A DNA stretch of 64,000 bases from Stackebrandtia albiflava (GCF_007994225.1 NZ_VLLL01000006.1:558001-622000); one strand, 5' to 3'. Counted from the first letter of the stretch, positions 42,451 to 51,727 are shown. Numbers and translations: made by a program. Notes: generated by a model from the sequence alone, not told the origin.

Positions 42451-44118
42451 ATGCGAACCAAGAGAATCAGAGGCGCCGTGGCGCTGACGGCCGCTGCGGT
42501 CGTCGCGGTCGCCACCGCAGGGTGCGCCAGCGAACGAGGAGAAGACGGCGGCGGTGACGAGAACAAGCCGTTCATCTTCGCCGGGGCCGGCGACCCCGAG
42601 TCGCTCGACCCGAGCCTGTCGACCGACGGCGAGACCTTCCGGGTCACCCGGCAGGTCCTCGAGACACTGCTGACCCACGAGGTCGGGGGCACCGAGATCG
42701 TCGGTGGCCTCGCCGAGACCTGGGAGCAGTCCGAGGACGGCACGGTCTGGACCTTCCACCTCCGTGAGGGCGTCAAGTTCCACGACGGTGAGGCCCTGAC
42801 CGCCGAGGTCGTCTGTGCGAACTTCGACCGCTGGTTCAACTGGGAGGGCACCTACCAGAGCTCGAACTTCTCGGCCTACTGGCAGGACACCTTCGGTGGT
42901 TTCGCCGCGAACGAGAACGAGCAGACCCCGGCCCCGAACTACAAGTCCTGCACCGCGCAGGACGAGTTGACCCCCGTCATCGAGGTCAACGAGTACTCGG
43001 CCAAGCTGCCCGGTGGTTTCACCCTCGCCTCCATGGGCATCCACAGCCCCAAGTCGCTCGAGGCGTACGCCGCCGCCGAACCGCCGGCGGAGGGCGACAG
43101 CCTGACCTACCCGACCTACAGCCAGGAGGTCGGTACGGTCGCGGGCACCGGACCGTTCAAGTACGCGGAGTGGAACAAGGGCAACCGTGAGGTCACCCTC
43201 GAACGCAACGACGAGTACTGGGGCGAGAAGGCCGGCGTCAAGACCGTGATCGTCCGGACCATCTCCGACGAGAACGCGCGCAAGCAGGCGTTGGAGGCCG
43301 GTGACATCCACGGCTACGACCTGGTCGCCCCGCAGGACGTCCAGCCGCTGCTGGACGCCGGATTCCAGGTGCCGACCCGTGGCGTGTTCAACCTGATGTA
43401 CCTGGGAATCACCCAGGAACAGAACCCGGCGCTCGAGAAGCTCGAGGTCCGCCAGGCGCTCGCGCACGCCCTCGACCGGCAGAAGATCGTCGACACGATC
43501 CTCCCCGAGGGCGGCACCGTCGCGACCCAGTTCCTCGCCCCCACCCTCGACGGCTGGGCCGAGGACGTGCCGACCTACGACTACAACGCCGACACCGCCA
43601 AGGGCCTGCTCGCCGACGCCGGTGAAGAGGACCTGACGATCGACTTCTGCTACCCGACCGAGGTGACCCGGCCCTACATGCCGGCTCCCAAGGACATCTT
43701 CGAGTCGCTGAAGGCCGACCTGGAGGCGGTCGGCATCACCGTCAACGCCAAGGCGATGAAGTGGTCCCCCGACTACCTGACCGCCGTGGACGCCAGCGAG
43801 TGCGGCATCTACCTGCTGGGCTGGACCGGTGACTACAACGAGGCGTACAACTTCATGGGCACCTGGTTCGCCAACTACCAGGGCGCCTGGGGCTTCGAGA
43901 ACGAGGAGATCTTCGACGCCCTCGCCGAGGTCAACACCGAACCGGACCCGGCCACCCGCGTGGAGATGTACAAGGAGATCAACGCCCTCATCATGGAGTA
44001 CGTGCCGGGTGTCCCGATCTCGCACTCCCCGCCGTCCATCGCGTTCTCCCCGGACGTGAACCCGCCAACGACCTCGGCCCTGACTCAGGAGCAGTTCGCC
44101 GAGATCTCCTGGAAGTAA
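42451..44118 (+). CDS. Oligopeptide/dipeptide ABC transporter substrate-binding lipoprotein
   Basis: The 555-residue lipoprotein has a signal ending in the lipobox TAGC (Cys25). An SBP_bac_5 domain follows (GDPESLDPSLSTDGETFRVTRQVLETLLT, ...EDGTVWTFHLREGVKFHDGEALTAE, VRQALAHALDRQKIV, PGVPISHSPP). It captures peptides or similar solutes outside the membrane for the permease that follows. Codon use is strongly biased to C/G-ending optimal codons, suggesting high expression. GAGGTGGACGA precedes the ATG. An intergenic hairpin separates it from the permease genes. Confidence 0.93.
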   Translation: MRTKRIRGAVALTAAAVVAVATAGCASERGEDGGGDENKPFIFAGAGDPESLDPSLSTDGETFRVTRQVLETLLTHEVGGTEIVGGLAETWEQSEDGTVWTFHLREGVKFHDGEALTAEVVCANFDRWFNWEGTYQSSNFSAYWQDTFGGFAANENEQTPAPNYKSCTAQDELTPVIEVNEYSAKLPGGFTLASMGIHSPKSLEAYAAAEPPAEGDSLTYPTYSQEVGTVAGTGPFKYAEWNKGNREVTLERNDEYWGEKAGVKTVIVRTISDENARKQALEAGDIHGYDLVAPQDVQPLLDAGFQVPTRGVFNLMYLGITQEQNPALEKLEVRQALAHALDRQKIVDTILPEGGTVATQFLAPTLDGWAEDVPTYDYNADTAKGLLADAGEEDLTIDFCYPTEVTRPYMPAPKDIFESLKADLEAVGITVNAKAMKWSPDYLTAVDASECGIYLLGWTGDYNEAYNFMGTWFANYQGAWGFENEEIFDALAEVNTEPDPATRVEMYKEINALIMEYVPGVPISHSPPSIAFSPDVNPPTTSALTQEQFAEISWK

Positions 44119-44122
44119 CCGA

Positions 44123-44178
44123 AGACCAGCGGCGCCCGGCTGCCCAGATCCACTCTGGTCGGCCGGGCTGCCTGGTCT
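44123..44178 (+). terminator. Attenuating stem-loop between binding protein and permease genes
   Basis: Nested complements AGACCAG...CTGGTCT (44123-44129 / 44172-44178) and GCCCGGC...GCCGGGC (44134-44140 / 44162-44168) form a stem between the binding-protein stop and the permease start. Such structures usually let the binding protein be made in excess over the membrane subunits, either by partial termination or by protecting the upstream mRNA. Confidence 0.65.
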
Positions 44179-44211
44179 CTGGTTCCGATCACCGGAAGGC
44201 GTGAGATCGAA

Positions 44212-45216
44212 GTGTTGCGCTTCATCGTGCGGCGGCTGCTGCAATTGATACCGACGCTGTTCGGCCTGTCGATCCTGTTGTTCGTCTGGCTGCACCGGCT
44301 CCCCGGCGGCCCCGAGGCCGCGATCCTCGGCGACCGCGGCACCGCCCAACAGCGGGCGGAGATCCGGACGACCCTCGGACTCGACGAGCCGATCTGGGTA
44401 CAGTACGGCCGATTCATGAAACGGCTGGCCTCCCTGGACCTCGGCACCTCCATCCAGTCGGGCCGGCCGGTGACCGAGGAGTTCTTCACCCGGTTCCCCG
44501 CCACGGTGGAACTGGCCCTGACGGCGATGGTCATCGCCACGGTCGTCGGCATCCCGCTGGGATACCTGGCGGCGCGCCGCCGCGGCGGACTGCTGGACTT
44601 CGGTGCCGTCACCAGTTCACTCGTCGGCATCTGCGTCCCGGTGTTCTTCCTGGCGTACCTGTTCAAGGTCATATTCGCGGTGAACCTGGGTCTGCTGCCC
44701 TCCAGCGGACGCCAGACGCCCGGCATCGACGCCACCCATCCCACCGGCTTCTACGTCCTGGACGGCCTGTTGACCGGGGAGTTCGACGCCTCCTGGGACG
44801 CCTTCGCGCACCTGATCCTGCCGGGGCTGGCGCTGTCGAGCATCCCGCTGGCGATCATCGTGCGGATGACCCGCGCCAGTGTCCTGGAGGTGCTGGGCGA
44901 GGACTACGTCCGCACCGCCGAAGCCAAGGGGTTGCAGGAGAACACGGTGCGGGTCCGGCACGTGTTGCGTAACGCGATGCTCCCGGTGGTGACCGCCATC
45001 GGCCTGCTCACCGGCGGGCTGCTGTCGGGCGCGGTCCTCACCGAGTCGGTGTTCGCCTTCGGCGGCATCGGTTCGTTCATCCGCACCGCCATCGACTTCC
45101 GCGACTATCCGGTGCTGATGGGCTTCATCATGCTCATCGCCACGACATACGTGCTGATCAACCTGCTGGTGGACATCTCCTACAGTGTCCTGGACCCGAG
45201 AGTGCGGGTGCGCTGA
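44212..45216 (+). CDS. dppB: Peptide ABC transporter permease (DppB/OppB type)
   Basis: The 334-residue inner-membrane subunit has six helices. The family N-terminus is RFIVRRLLQLIPTLFGLSILLFVWLHRLPGGP. The EAA loop for contact with the ATPases (EDYVRTAEAKGLQENTVRVRHVLRNAMLPVV) lies in the C-terminal half. The GTG start was chosen by homology. It overlaps the next gene by one base (TGATG). The nickel or peptide preference cannot be told. Confidence 0.92.
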   Translation: MLRFIVRRLLQLIPTLFGLSILLFVWLHRLPGGPEAAILGDRGTAQQRAEIRTTLGLDEPIWVQYGRFMKRLASLDLGTSIQSGRPVTEEFFTRFPATVELALTAMVIATVVGIPLGYLAARRRGGLLDFGAVTSSLVGICVPVFFLAYLFKVIFAVNLGLLPSSGRQTPGIDATHPTGFYVLDGLLTGEFDASWDAFAHLILPGLALSSIPLAIIVRMTRASVLEVLGEDYVRTAEAKGLQENTVRVRHVLRNAMLPVVTAIGLLTGGLLSGAVLTESVFAFGGIGSFIRTAIDFRDYPVLMGFIMLIATTYVLINLLVDISYSVLDPRVRVR

Positions 45217-46172
45217 TGACGACCAAGACGGACAAGATCGACCGGCTCGCCGAACTCACGGCGGCACGCGCCGAACCCGAACACGGCCTCGGACTGTGGC
45301 GGGAGGCGTTCCGTCGGCTCAAGCGGAACCCGATGGCGGTCTCCGGTGCCGTCATCGTGCTGCTGTTCCTGGTCATCGCGATCCTGGCGCCCTGGCTCGC
45401 CCCCTACGACCCGGAGGCCCGCACCTGGGACCACGAGGTCTTCCAGAACCAGAACATCTTCGTCGGGCCGCGCGCCGAGAACTGGCTCGGCCTCGACAAC
45501 GCCGGCCGGGACGAGCTGTCCCGCATCATCGTGGGCGCCCGCCAGTCGTTGCTGGTCGGCGTCGTGGCCACCGGGCTCGGATTCGCGGTGGGCGCGCTAC
45601 TGGGCGGGCTCGCCGGTGCCGCGGTCGGCCTCGGCGGCCGGGTCGGGCAGCGCGTGGACGCGGTCATCATGCGCGTGGTCGACATGCTGCTGGCGATGCC
45701 GTCGCTGCTGCTGGCGGTGAGCGTCGCCGCGATCCTCGGTCCGAGCCTGCTGACCGTCATGGTGGCCGTGGGTGTCACACAGGTGCCGATCTTCGCGCGA
45801 CTGCTACGGGGATCGATGCTGGCGCAGTCGCACTCGGACTACGTGTTGGCCGCCAACGCGTTGGGCGTCAAGCGACGACGGATCGTGTTGGGCCACATCG
45901 TGCCCAACTCGCTGGGACCGGTGTTGGTGCAGGGGACCCTGAGCCTGGCGACCGCGATCATCGAGGCGGCGGCGTTGTCGTACCTCGGTCTGGGCAACCC
46001 CGACACGTCCTACCCGGAGTGGGGCAGCATGCTCGCCGACGCCCAGCGGTTCCTCAGCGGGGCACCACAGTTGGCGATCTACCCCGCGATCGTCATCATC
46101 ATCACCGCGCTCGGTTTCACACTACTGGGCGAGGCGATGCGCGAATCCCTCGATCCGAAGCTGCGGAAGTGA
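45216..46172 (+). CDS. dppC: Peptide ABC transporter permease (DppC/OppC type)
   Basis: The 318-residue membrane subunit has an N-terminal OppC_N region (WREAFRRLKRNPMAVSGAVIVLLFLVIAILAPWLAPYDP). A BPD permease domain follows, with the EAA loop SDYVLAANALGVKRRRIVLGHIVPNSLGPV and the conserved ALSYLGLGNPDTSYPEWGSML. Start and stop overlap or abut its neighbours, indicating a single operon. Confidence 0.93.
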   Translation: MTTKTDKIDRLAELTAARAEPEHGLGLWREAFRRLKRNPMAVSGAVIVLLFLVIAILAPWLAPYDPEARTWDHEVFQNQNIFVGPRAENWLGLDNAGRDELSRIIVGARQSLLVGVVATGLGFAVGALLGGLAGAAVGLGGRVGQRVDAVIMRVVDMLLAMPSLLLAVSVAAILGPSLLTVMVAVGVTQVPIFARLLRGSMLAQSHSDYVLAANALGVKRRRIVLGHIVPNSLGPVLVQGTLSLATAIIEAAALSYLGLGNPDTSYPEWGSMLADAQRFLSGAPQLAIYPAIVIIITALGFTLLGEAMRESLDPKLRK

Positions 46173-46176
46173 TGCC

Positions 46177-47187
46177 ATGTCTCTGCTTACAGTGGACGAA
46201 CTGACGGTGACGTTCACCCAACGCGGCAAGCCCGACGTGCGGGCCGTGGACGGGGTATCGTTCACCGTCGACCAGGGCGAGGTCGTGGGCCTGGTCGGCG
46301 AATCCGGTTGCGGCAAGAGCGTCACGTCGCTGGCGTTGATGCGGCTGTTGTCGGGGCGCAACGTCAAGATCGGCGGCTCCGTCGTGTTCGACGGCATCGA
46401 GCTTTTGAAGCTGCGGTCCGAGGAGATGCGGGACCTGCGCGGATCGCAGCTCGCCATGATCTTCCAGGACCCGTTGTCCTCACTGAACCCGGTCGTGCCG
46501 ATCGGCGTCCAGGTGACCGAGATCCTCACCCGGCACCGGAAGCTGCGGGGCGAGGCGGCCCGTAAGGAGGCGGCGGTCCTGCTGGAGAAGGTCGGCATCC
46601 CCGACCCGACCCGGCGGCTCCGCGAATACCCGCACCAGATGTCGGGCGGCATGCGGCAGCGCGCGCTCATCGCCATGGCGGTCGCGTGCGCCCCCCGGCT
46701 GTTGATCGCCGACGAACCGACCACCGCGTTGGACGTCACGATCCAGGCGCAGATCCTGGAACTCCTCAAGGAACTGGTCGACTCCCAGGGCACCGCGCTG
46801 CTCATGATCACGCACGACCTCGGTGTCGTCGCGGGACTGTGCGACGACATCAACGTGCTGTACGCGGGGAAGGTCGTGGAGGCCGCCGCCCGGCGTCCGC
46901 TGTTCGCCGCGCCCACCCACCCGTACTCGGTGGGTCTGTTGAACTCCATCCCCCGGCTGGACGCCCCGCGCGGCGAGCCGTTGAAGCCGATCCGGGGTTC
47001 GGTGAACGACAACATCGCGTGGGCCGACGGATGCGCCTTCGCGCCCCGCTGCGACCACTACACCATCGAGTGTCTACAGGGGCCGCCCGCGTTGACGGAG
47101 GCCCTCACCGGTCACCGGTACCGCTGCGTGAACCCGGTGACGACGCACGAACCGCCCGCGGTGATAGCGACGGAGGACGGCCGATGA
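46177..47187 (+). CDS. dppD: Peptide ABC transporter ATP-binding protein (DppD/OppD type)
   Basis: The 336-residue ATPase has Walker [13 protein letters not shown], the Q-loop FQDPLSSLNPV, signature MSGGMRQRALIAMA, Walker B LLIADEPTTALDV and the H-loop MITHDLGVV. The C-terminal oligopeptide-transport region has the CAFAPRCDHYTIEC cysteine pattern, which binds an iron-sulfur cluster in related proteins. It overlaps the next gene by ATGA. Confidence 0.94.
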   Translation: MSLLTVDELTVTFTQRGKPDVRAVDGVSFTVDQGEVVGLVGESGCGKSVTSLALMRLLSGRNVKIGGSVVFDGIELLKLRSEEMRDLRGSQLAMIFQDPLSSLNPVVPIGVQVTEILTRHRKLRGEAARKEAAVLLEKVGIPDPTRRLREYPHQMSGGMRQRALIAMAVACAPRLLIADEPTTALDVTIQAQILELLKELVDSQGTALLMITHDLGVVAGLCDDINVLYAGKVVEAAARRPLFAAPTHPYSVGLLNSIPRLDAPRGEPLKPIRGSVNDNIAWADGCAFAPRCDHYTIECLQGPPALTEALTGHRYRCVNPVTTHEPPAVIATEDGR

Positions 47188-48251
47188 GCCTGCTGGAACT
47201 GCACGATCTCAAGGTCCACTTCCCGATCCGGCGCGGCATCGTCTTCGACCGGACGGTGGGCCACGTGTACGCCGTCGACGGCGTGTCGCTGAGCATAGAG
47301 TCCGGCCAGACCTACGGCCTGGTGGGCGAGTCCGGTTGCGGCAAGACCACCCTCGGCCGGGCGGTGCTGCGGTTGAACGAGATCACCGCCGGCAAGGTCG
47401 TCTTCGACGGCACCGACCTGGCGCAACTGTCCGAGAAGGAGATGCGGCGGCGCCGCAACCGGCTCCAGATGGTGTTCCAGGACCCGCTCGGCAGCCTCGA
47501 CCCGCGCCAGAACGTGGAGTCGATCCTGGTGGAGGGCCTCGCCGCCCACGACATCGGCAAGACCCGGGACGAACGCCGCAAACGTGTCCTCAAGACACTC
47601 GACGCGGTCGGCCTGCCCGGCAACGCGCTGTCCCGTTACCCGCACGAGTTCTCCGGCGGGCAGCGGCAGCGGATCGGCATCGCCAGGGCGCTCGTCCTGG
47701 AACCCGACCTCATCATCTGCGACGAACCGGTGTCCGCGCTCGACGTGTCGATCCAGGCGCAGGTGCTGAACCTGCTGGAGGGCATCCAACAGGAGCTCGG
47801 CCTCACGTACCTGGTGATCGCGCACGACCTCGCCGTGGTGCGGCACATCTCCGACACCATCGGTGTGATGTACCTGGGCAACCTGGTGGAGGAGGCGTCG
47901 AGCGACGACCTGTACGCCGCGCCGCGTCACCCGTACACGAAGGCGCTCATGTCGGCGGTGCCGGTGCCGGACCCGCTGGTCGAGGAGACCAGGGAACGCA
48001 TCCTGTTGACGGGCGACCTGCCGTCCCCGGCGAACCCGCCCGCCGGCTGCAGGTTCCACACCCGGTGCCCGTGGCGACAGGAGACCCGTTGCGACACCGA
48101 GCGGCCGGAGCTGCGGCAGATCGGCACCGGCCACCGGGTCGCCTGCCACTTCGCCGAGCAGATCGAGTCCGGCGAGATCCGGCCGACCTCGGAACTGGCG
48201 GCGGCGATCCTCCCCGACGCCGAGGTCCAGACCGAGGTGCCCAACGCCTGA
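47184..48251 (+). CDS. dppF: Peptide ABC transporter ATP-binding protein (DppF/OppF type)
   Basis: The 355-residue ATPase has Walker [14 protein letters not shown]-loop [12 protein letters not shown], signature [15 protein letters not shown], Walker [14 protein letters not shown] and the C-terminal [19 protein letters not shown] cysteine cluster. The ATG at 47184 overlaps the dppD stop (ATGA) and has GGAGG upstream. It is the last gene of the operon and is followed by repeat element C. Confidence 0.94.
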   Translation: MSLLELHDLKVHFPIRRGIVFDRTVGHVYAVDGVSLSIESGQTYGLVGESGCGKTTLGRAVLRLNEITAGKVVFDGTDLAQLSEKEMRRRRNRLQMVFQDPLGSLDPRQNVESILVEGLAAHDIGKTRDERRKRVLKTLDAVGLPGNALSRYPHEFSGGQRQRIGIARALVLEPDLIICDEPVSALDVSIQAQVLNLLEGIQQELGLTYLVIAHDLAVVRHISDTIGVMYLGNLVEEASSDDLYAAPRHPYTKALMSAVPVPDPLVEETRERILLTGDLPSPANPPAGCRFHTRCPWRQETRCDTERPELRQIGTGHRVACHFAEQIESGEIRPTSELAAAILPDAEVQTEVPNA

Positions 48252-48279
48252 CCCGCCCCCTGACCCCCCACCGCTGACT

Positions 48280-48420
48280 GCGCTTGGTCCCCGCCGGGTC
48301 GCGCTTGGTCCCGGCCCGGCGGTGCTTTTCGATCTCCCGTGCCCGTTTTCGGCCTGAATGTCCCATTCGGCGGGGACCAAGCGCGCAATGCCGGGGACCA
48401 AGCCGAAGGGGACCAAGCGG
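48280..48420. repeat. Phased ACCAAGC repeat element C (inverted arms)
   Basis: GCGCTTGGTCC occurs at 48280 and 48301 (21 bp apart). The reverse GGGGACCAAGC occurs at 48372, 48393 and 48408 (21 and 15 bp apart). The outer arms 48280-48296 and 48368-48384 are perfect 17-bp complements. Positions 48362-48407 match the reverse of 14143-14188 at 43 of 46 bases. The element occupies the 212-bp convergent gap between dppF and the hydrolase gene, which has no gene of its own. It may act as a bidirectional terminator. Confidence 0.88.
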
Positions 48421-48463
48421 GACGGCGGGGTGGCCGTACGGGAGGGAGCAGGGTGGTGACGGG

Positions 48464-49300
48464 TCAGCGGGTCAGGGCCGCCAACCGGTCCAGGGCCGCG
48501 GTGGCGCCCGACAGCACCGATATGTGCCCCTCGCCGGGCAGGATCATCCGGTGCCCCGACGGAAGTCGTTCGGCGAGCCACTCGGCGTGGCCCACCGGGA
48601 CGATCCGGTCGGCGTCGCCGTGCAGCAGGATCACCGGTGCGGCGATGGCCGCGACGTCGAAGCCCCACGGCGACACGTAGGCGACGTCGTCGTCGATCAT
48701 GCCGTCGAGGCCGGAGTCGAGTCCGTGCCCGGCGACGTGGTTGAGCCAGTCCCAGTCGCCCTCCAGTGCCGCGTGATCGGACGGGGTGAACTGCTCGGGA
48801 TCGAACTTCGACGCGGCCAGCTTCTCCCGCAGCGCCTCTCGTCCCCGCTGCGCCGCCCGCAACTCGGCGGCACCGGCGGGCGCCATTCCGGCGAACCAGT
48901 CGAGTCCCGCCGCGTCGAAGGGCGCCAGGCCCGCGCCGCACACGACACCGGTGACCCGGTCGGGCAGCAACGCGGCGGCGGCCAGGGCGTGCGGGCCGCC
49001 GCCGGAGTGCCCCATGACGGCGAACCGCTCGGCCCCGGCGGCGTCGGCGACCCGCGCGATGTCCTCGGCGGCCGAGGCGATGTCGCGGCCCGGCGTCGGC
49101 GTCGATCCGCCGTAGCCGGGGCGGTCGTAGGACACCCACCGAAGGCCGAGCGCGGCGGCGGCGGCGAACAGCGGCGCGGGTGGTTCGCCGAGATTGGGGG
49201 TGCCGTGACACCACACGATCACGTCCGAGCCGCCGGAGTCCGCGTGATACGTCCGCAGCGTACGGGCGTCGGAAGGTCTAAGATCGACGTGCGTCACCAT
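48464..49300 (-). CDS. Alpha/beta hydrolase
   Basis: The 278-residue product has an oxyanion segment VIVWCHGTPNLGEPPAP, the nucleophile elbow VMGHSGGGPHAL, an acid in LLHGDADRIVPVGHAE and the catalytic His in GEGHISVL. It fits the Abhydrolase_1/6 family of esterases, lactonases or haloperoxidase-like enzymes; the substrate is unknown. TAGGCT seven bases before the ATG suggests a leaderless mRNA. It diverges from the DivIVA-like micro-protein gene. Confidence 0.88.
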   Translation of the reverse strand: MVTHVDLRPSDARTLRTYHADSGGSDVIVWCHGTPNLGEPPAPLFAAAAALGLRWVSYDRPGYGGSTPTPGRDIASAAEDIARVADAAGAERFAVMGHSGGGPHALAAAALLPDRVTGVVCGAGLAPFDAAGLDWFAGMAPAGAAELRAAQRGREALREKLAASKFDPEQFTPSDHAALEGDWDWLNHVAGHGLDSGLDGMIDDDVAYVSPWGFDVAAIAAPVILLHGDADRIVPVGHAEWLAERLPSGHRMILPGEGHISVLSGATAALDRLAALTR

Positions 49301-49357
49301 GCCGCGAGCCTAGACCCCGGGGCCGACAGCGGCGGCTCCGACGAACGAGAGGCAGTC

Positions 49358-49600
49358 GTGTCGAACCCCTATCAGTTCCCCGTCGTGCTGCGCGGGTACG
49401 ACCCGGTCAAGGTGGACGAGTTCCTGGCGGCGGTGGAGGCCAACCACGCCGGGGGAGGCGAACCGTTGCCACCCCCGCAGCTCGACATCGTGCTGCGCGG
49501 TTACGACAGGACACAGGTCGACGACGTATTCCAGCGCCACGGCGGTGTGGCCACCCCGCCCCGCAAGCCGGGTCTGCTGTCCCGTCTCTTCAAGTCCTGA
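49358..49600 (+). CDS. Micro-protein with two DivIVA N-terminal-like motifs
   Basis: The 80-residue product contains two copies of the motif that opens DivIVA/Wag31-type proteins: FPVVLRGYDPVKVDEFLAAVE and LDIVLRGYDRTQVDDVFQRHG. In full-length DivIVA this motif inserts into membrane at negative curvature and precedes a coiled coil. Here no coiled coil follows, only a basic tail KPGLLSRLFKS. The GTG 49358 has GAGAGG upstream. Polar or septal membrane localisation is inferred. The 124-bp gap after it is AT-rich and carries the promoter of the next gene. Confidence 0.7.
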   Translation: MSNPYQFPVVLRGYDPVKVDEFLAAVEANHAGGGEPLPPPQLDIVLRGYDRTQVDDVFQRHGGVATPPRKPGLLSRLFKS

Positions 49601-49724
49601 CCCACCTCACCCCCCCACCCTTCGACCACAGACTCGCGGCTCTCACGTCACTTTTATCGGTGATTTTCGTTGAACTTCGACGTAATCAGGCGATAAAGTG
49701 CAATGTCGGTCGAGGAGGTGTCAT

Positions 49725-51086
49725 ATGTTGTTGCGATTTCGAGTGGCCAACCATGCGTCGCTCCGTGACGAACAGGAACTCAGCCTCATCGCCGACAAGC
49801 CCCGTGCGGAACGCGCCGAAGGCGAGGTACCGAGAAGCGCGTACCGTACCGTGCCAGCGACCGCGATATACGGCCCGAACGCCTCCGGAAAGTCCAACGT
49901 CATCGACGCGATCGCGTGGATGAGATTCGCCGTCCTGTCTTCCTTCCGGCAATGGGATCCATCCGGAGGCGTGCCGCGAGCCCCGTTCGGACTCCGGCCG
50001 GACAAGGCGGCACACCTCACCGAGGTCGAAGCCGAGTTCGTACTACAGGGAGTTCGTTACCAGTACGGCTTCGCCTGCGACGACGAACGAATCACCTCCG
50101 AATGGCTGTACGACTATCCGCAGGGAAGAATCCGTCGGCTGTTCGAACGCTCCGGTGACGGTTCCCCGAAATTCGGGCGATCTCTCACCGGCCGCGTCAA
50201 AATGATCGGTGACCTTCTCCGGCCGAACAGCCTCTATCTGTCGGTCGCCGCCGCCCAGGGGCACCGGTTGTTGGGCGCCATTCGCCACTGGTTCGATCGC
50301 GGCCTGATCGTGGCCACTGATTTCGACTTCTCCGCTCGCCTCGACGACACCATCGAGCGGTATCTGGCATCGAACCGCAGGGAACGCGCCGACCTGTTGT
50401 TGCCGTTGTTGCGATTGGCCGACGTCGGAGTCGCGGGAGTGCAGGTCGATGAGGCGGAGGCGGACGACGGTCTTCGTTCCGCTCTGGAGAGAATGCAGCA
50501 GTTCTTTCAGGAGAGCGTGGGCGGAAGGATCGTATTTCAGGGCAGTCTCTCTCACCGCGTGAAAACCGTCCACGAAGTCGAGTCCGGGCGCTATGCCTTG
50601 GCCCTCCGAGAGGAATCCAGCGGAACGCAGACCTGGATCGGTATGCTGGGACCGGTGTTCGAGGCCCTGGCGCACGGCGCGACCCTCTGCGTCGACGAAC
50701 TCGACGCCCGGCTCCACCCCTATCTCTCGGCCGTCCTCGTCTCCCTGTTCCAGGATCCCGAGGTCAACCCGCACCGTGCCCAGATCGTGTTCACGGCACA
50801 TGACACCTCGTTGTTGGGGCGGAACACCACGCTGAAACTGGAACGGGATCAGGTGTGGTTCACGGAGAAGGATCATCGGACCGGAGCGACGACCCTGTTC
50901 CCGCTGAGCGACTTCCAGGAACGTGACTCGGCGAGCCTTGAGAAGAGATATCTGGTGGGGCGCTTCGGAGCGGTCCCATTCCTCGATGACGACGCGCGGG
51001 CCGCGCTGGCGGCCGCGATCAAGCAGCACAGGAACCTCGGTGAAGCGGCAGAAGAACCTCGGTCGGGCGCGACGGCAACGGCCTGA
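49725..51086 (+). CDS. AAA ATPase of RloA/AbiLi type (phage-defence associated)
   Basis: The 453-residue product has an N-terminal beta strand LLRFRVANHASLRDEQELSL, Walker A YGPNASGKSN (49-58) and a coiled middle. The C-terminal ABC/OLD-like half has CVDELDARLHP (Walker B) and VFTAHDTSLL. This is the AAA_15/21 family paired with RloB-like proteins (AbiL, restriction-linked rlo genes). The ATG 49725 has AGGAGG six bases upstream. The DNA is visibly less GC-rich, with more A/T third positions than its neighbours, suggesting transfer. The next gene starts inside it (51040). Confidence 0.85.
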   Translation: MLLRFRVANHASLRDEQELSLIADKPRAERAEGEVPRSAYRTVPATAIYGPNASGKSNVIDAIAWMRFAVLSSFRQWDPSGGVPRAPFGLRPDKAAHLTEVEAEFVLQGVRYQYGFACDDERITSEWLYDYPQGRIRRLFERSGDGSPKFGRSLTGRVKMIGDLLRPNSLYLSVAAAQGHRLLGAIRHWFDRGLIVATDFDFSARLDDTIERYLASNRRERADLLLPLLRLADVGVAGVQVDEAEADDGLRSALERMQQFFQESVGGRIVFQGSLSHRVKTVHEVESGRYALALREESSGTQTWIGMLGPVFEALAHGATLCVDELDARLHPYLSAVLVSLFQDPEVNPHRAQIVFTAHDTSLLGRNTTLKLERDQVWFTEKDHRTGATTLFPLSDFQERDSASLEKRYLVGRFGAVPFLDDDARAALAAAIKQHRNLGEAAEEPRSGATATA

Positions 51087-51726
51087 GAATCGGCGATTCC
51101 TGATCTACTGCGAAGACGAGTACGCGAGTAGGCACTACATCGAAGCTCTTAAGCGACGACTCCACTCCATTCCGATCACGGTGAAGGTCGCGTCGGGTCG
51201 AGGGGAACCGCTGGATCTGGTCCGTGAGGCTGCGACACACCAGGCGCGAGCACCCCACTGCAGTGAGGACCGCTATACCGCGTACGACGAGGTGTGGTGC
51301 GTGCTCGACGTCGAGGCTCCGCATCCGCACCCGGCGTTGCCGGCGGCGCTGAAGTCGGCGAAGGAGTGTGGACTTCGAGTCGCCCTCGCCAATCCGTGTT
51401 TCGAACTCTGACTGTGTATGCATTTCAATGACGTGAGCAGAGAACACACGAGCAAGTCCGTGCAACGCGCATTGGCGGCCGTACCCGGCTCGGGATATTC
51501 GATGGCGACGAAACAGCTCGATTGCGACGGGCTCATGGATCTGCGCGATGCCGCCGCCGACCGCGCCCGGCTGCTTCGACGCCGACATGTCGGTGATCCC
51601 GTCGCGTGTAACCCGTGGACCAACATGGACATATTGATGGCCGTGCTCGCGGATCCCGGGTTGGAGGTCGTGGTGGGGGGCCACCGGAGGTGCGTTCCGG
51701 TGGCCACCACGGGCCGGAGGCCGTGA
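51040..51726 (+). pseudogene. RloB/AbiLii-like partner, interrupted by in-frame TGA at 51409-51411
   Basis: The frame starts at GTG 51040 (AGGA six bases before), overlapping the ATPase gene by 47 bp. It reads RFLIYCEDEYASRHYIEALKRRL, the RloB/Toprim-like N-terminus, then VWCVLDVEAPHPH and ALANPCFEL. TGA follows, and the same frame continues LCMHFND, SREHTSKSVQRAL and WTNMDILMAVL to a stop at 51726. RloB proteins have FELWLLLHF at this position, so TGA replaces the TGG Trp codon. The short product would be 123 residues; the full one would be 228. It is a nonsense mutation, a sequencing error or, less likely, read-through. Confidence 0.8.
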
Positions 51727-51727
51727 C

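Noticed and set aside
48284-48680. Proteins with GDQA repeats read from elements B and C
   Set aside because: The 21-bp period gives open seven-residue repeats in several frames by construction; there is no ribosome binding site and the reading frame differs between the copies.
51418-51726. Independent 102-residue protein starting at ATG 51418
   Set aside because: It is in the same frame as the interrupted RloB-like gene, begins mid-motif and lacks a ribosome binding site.
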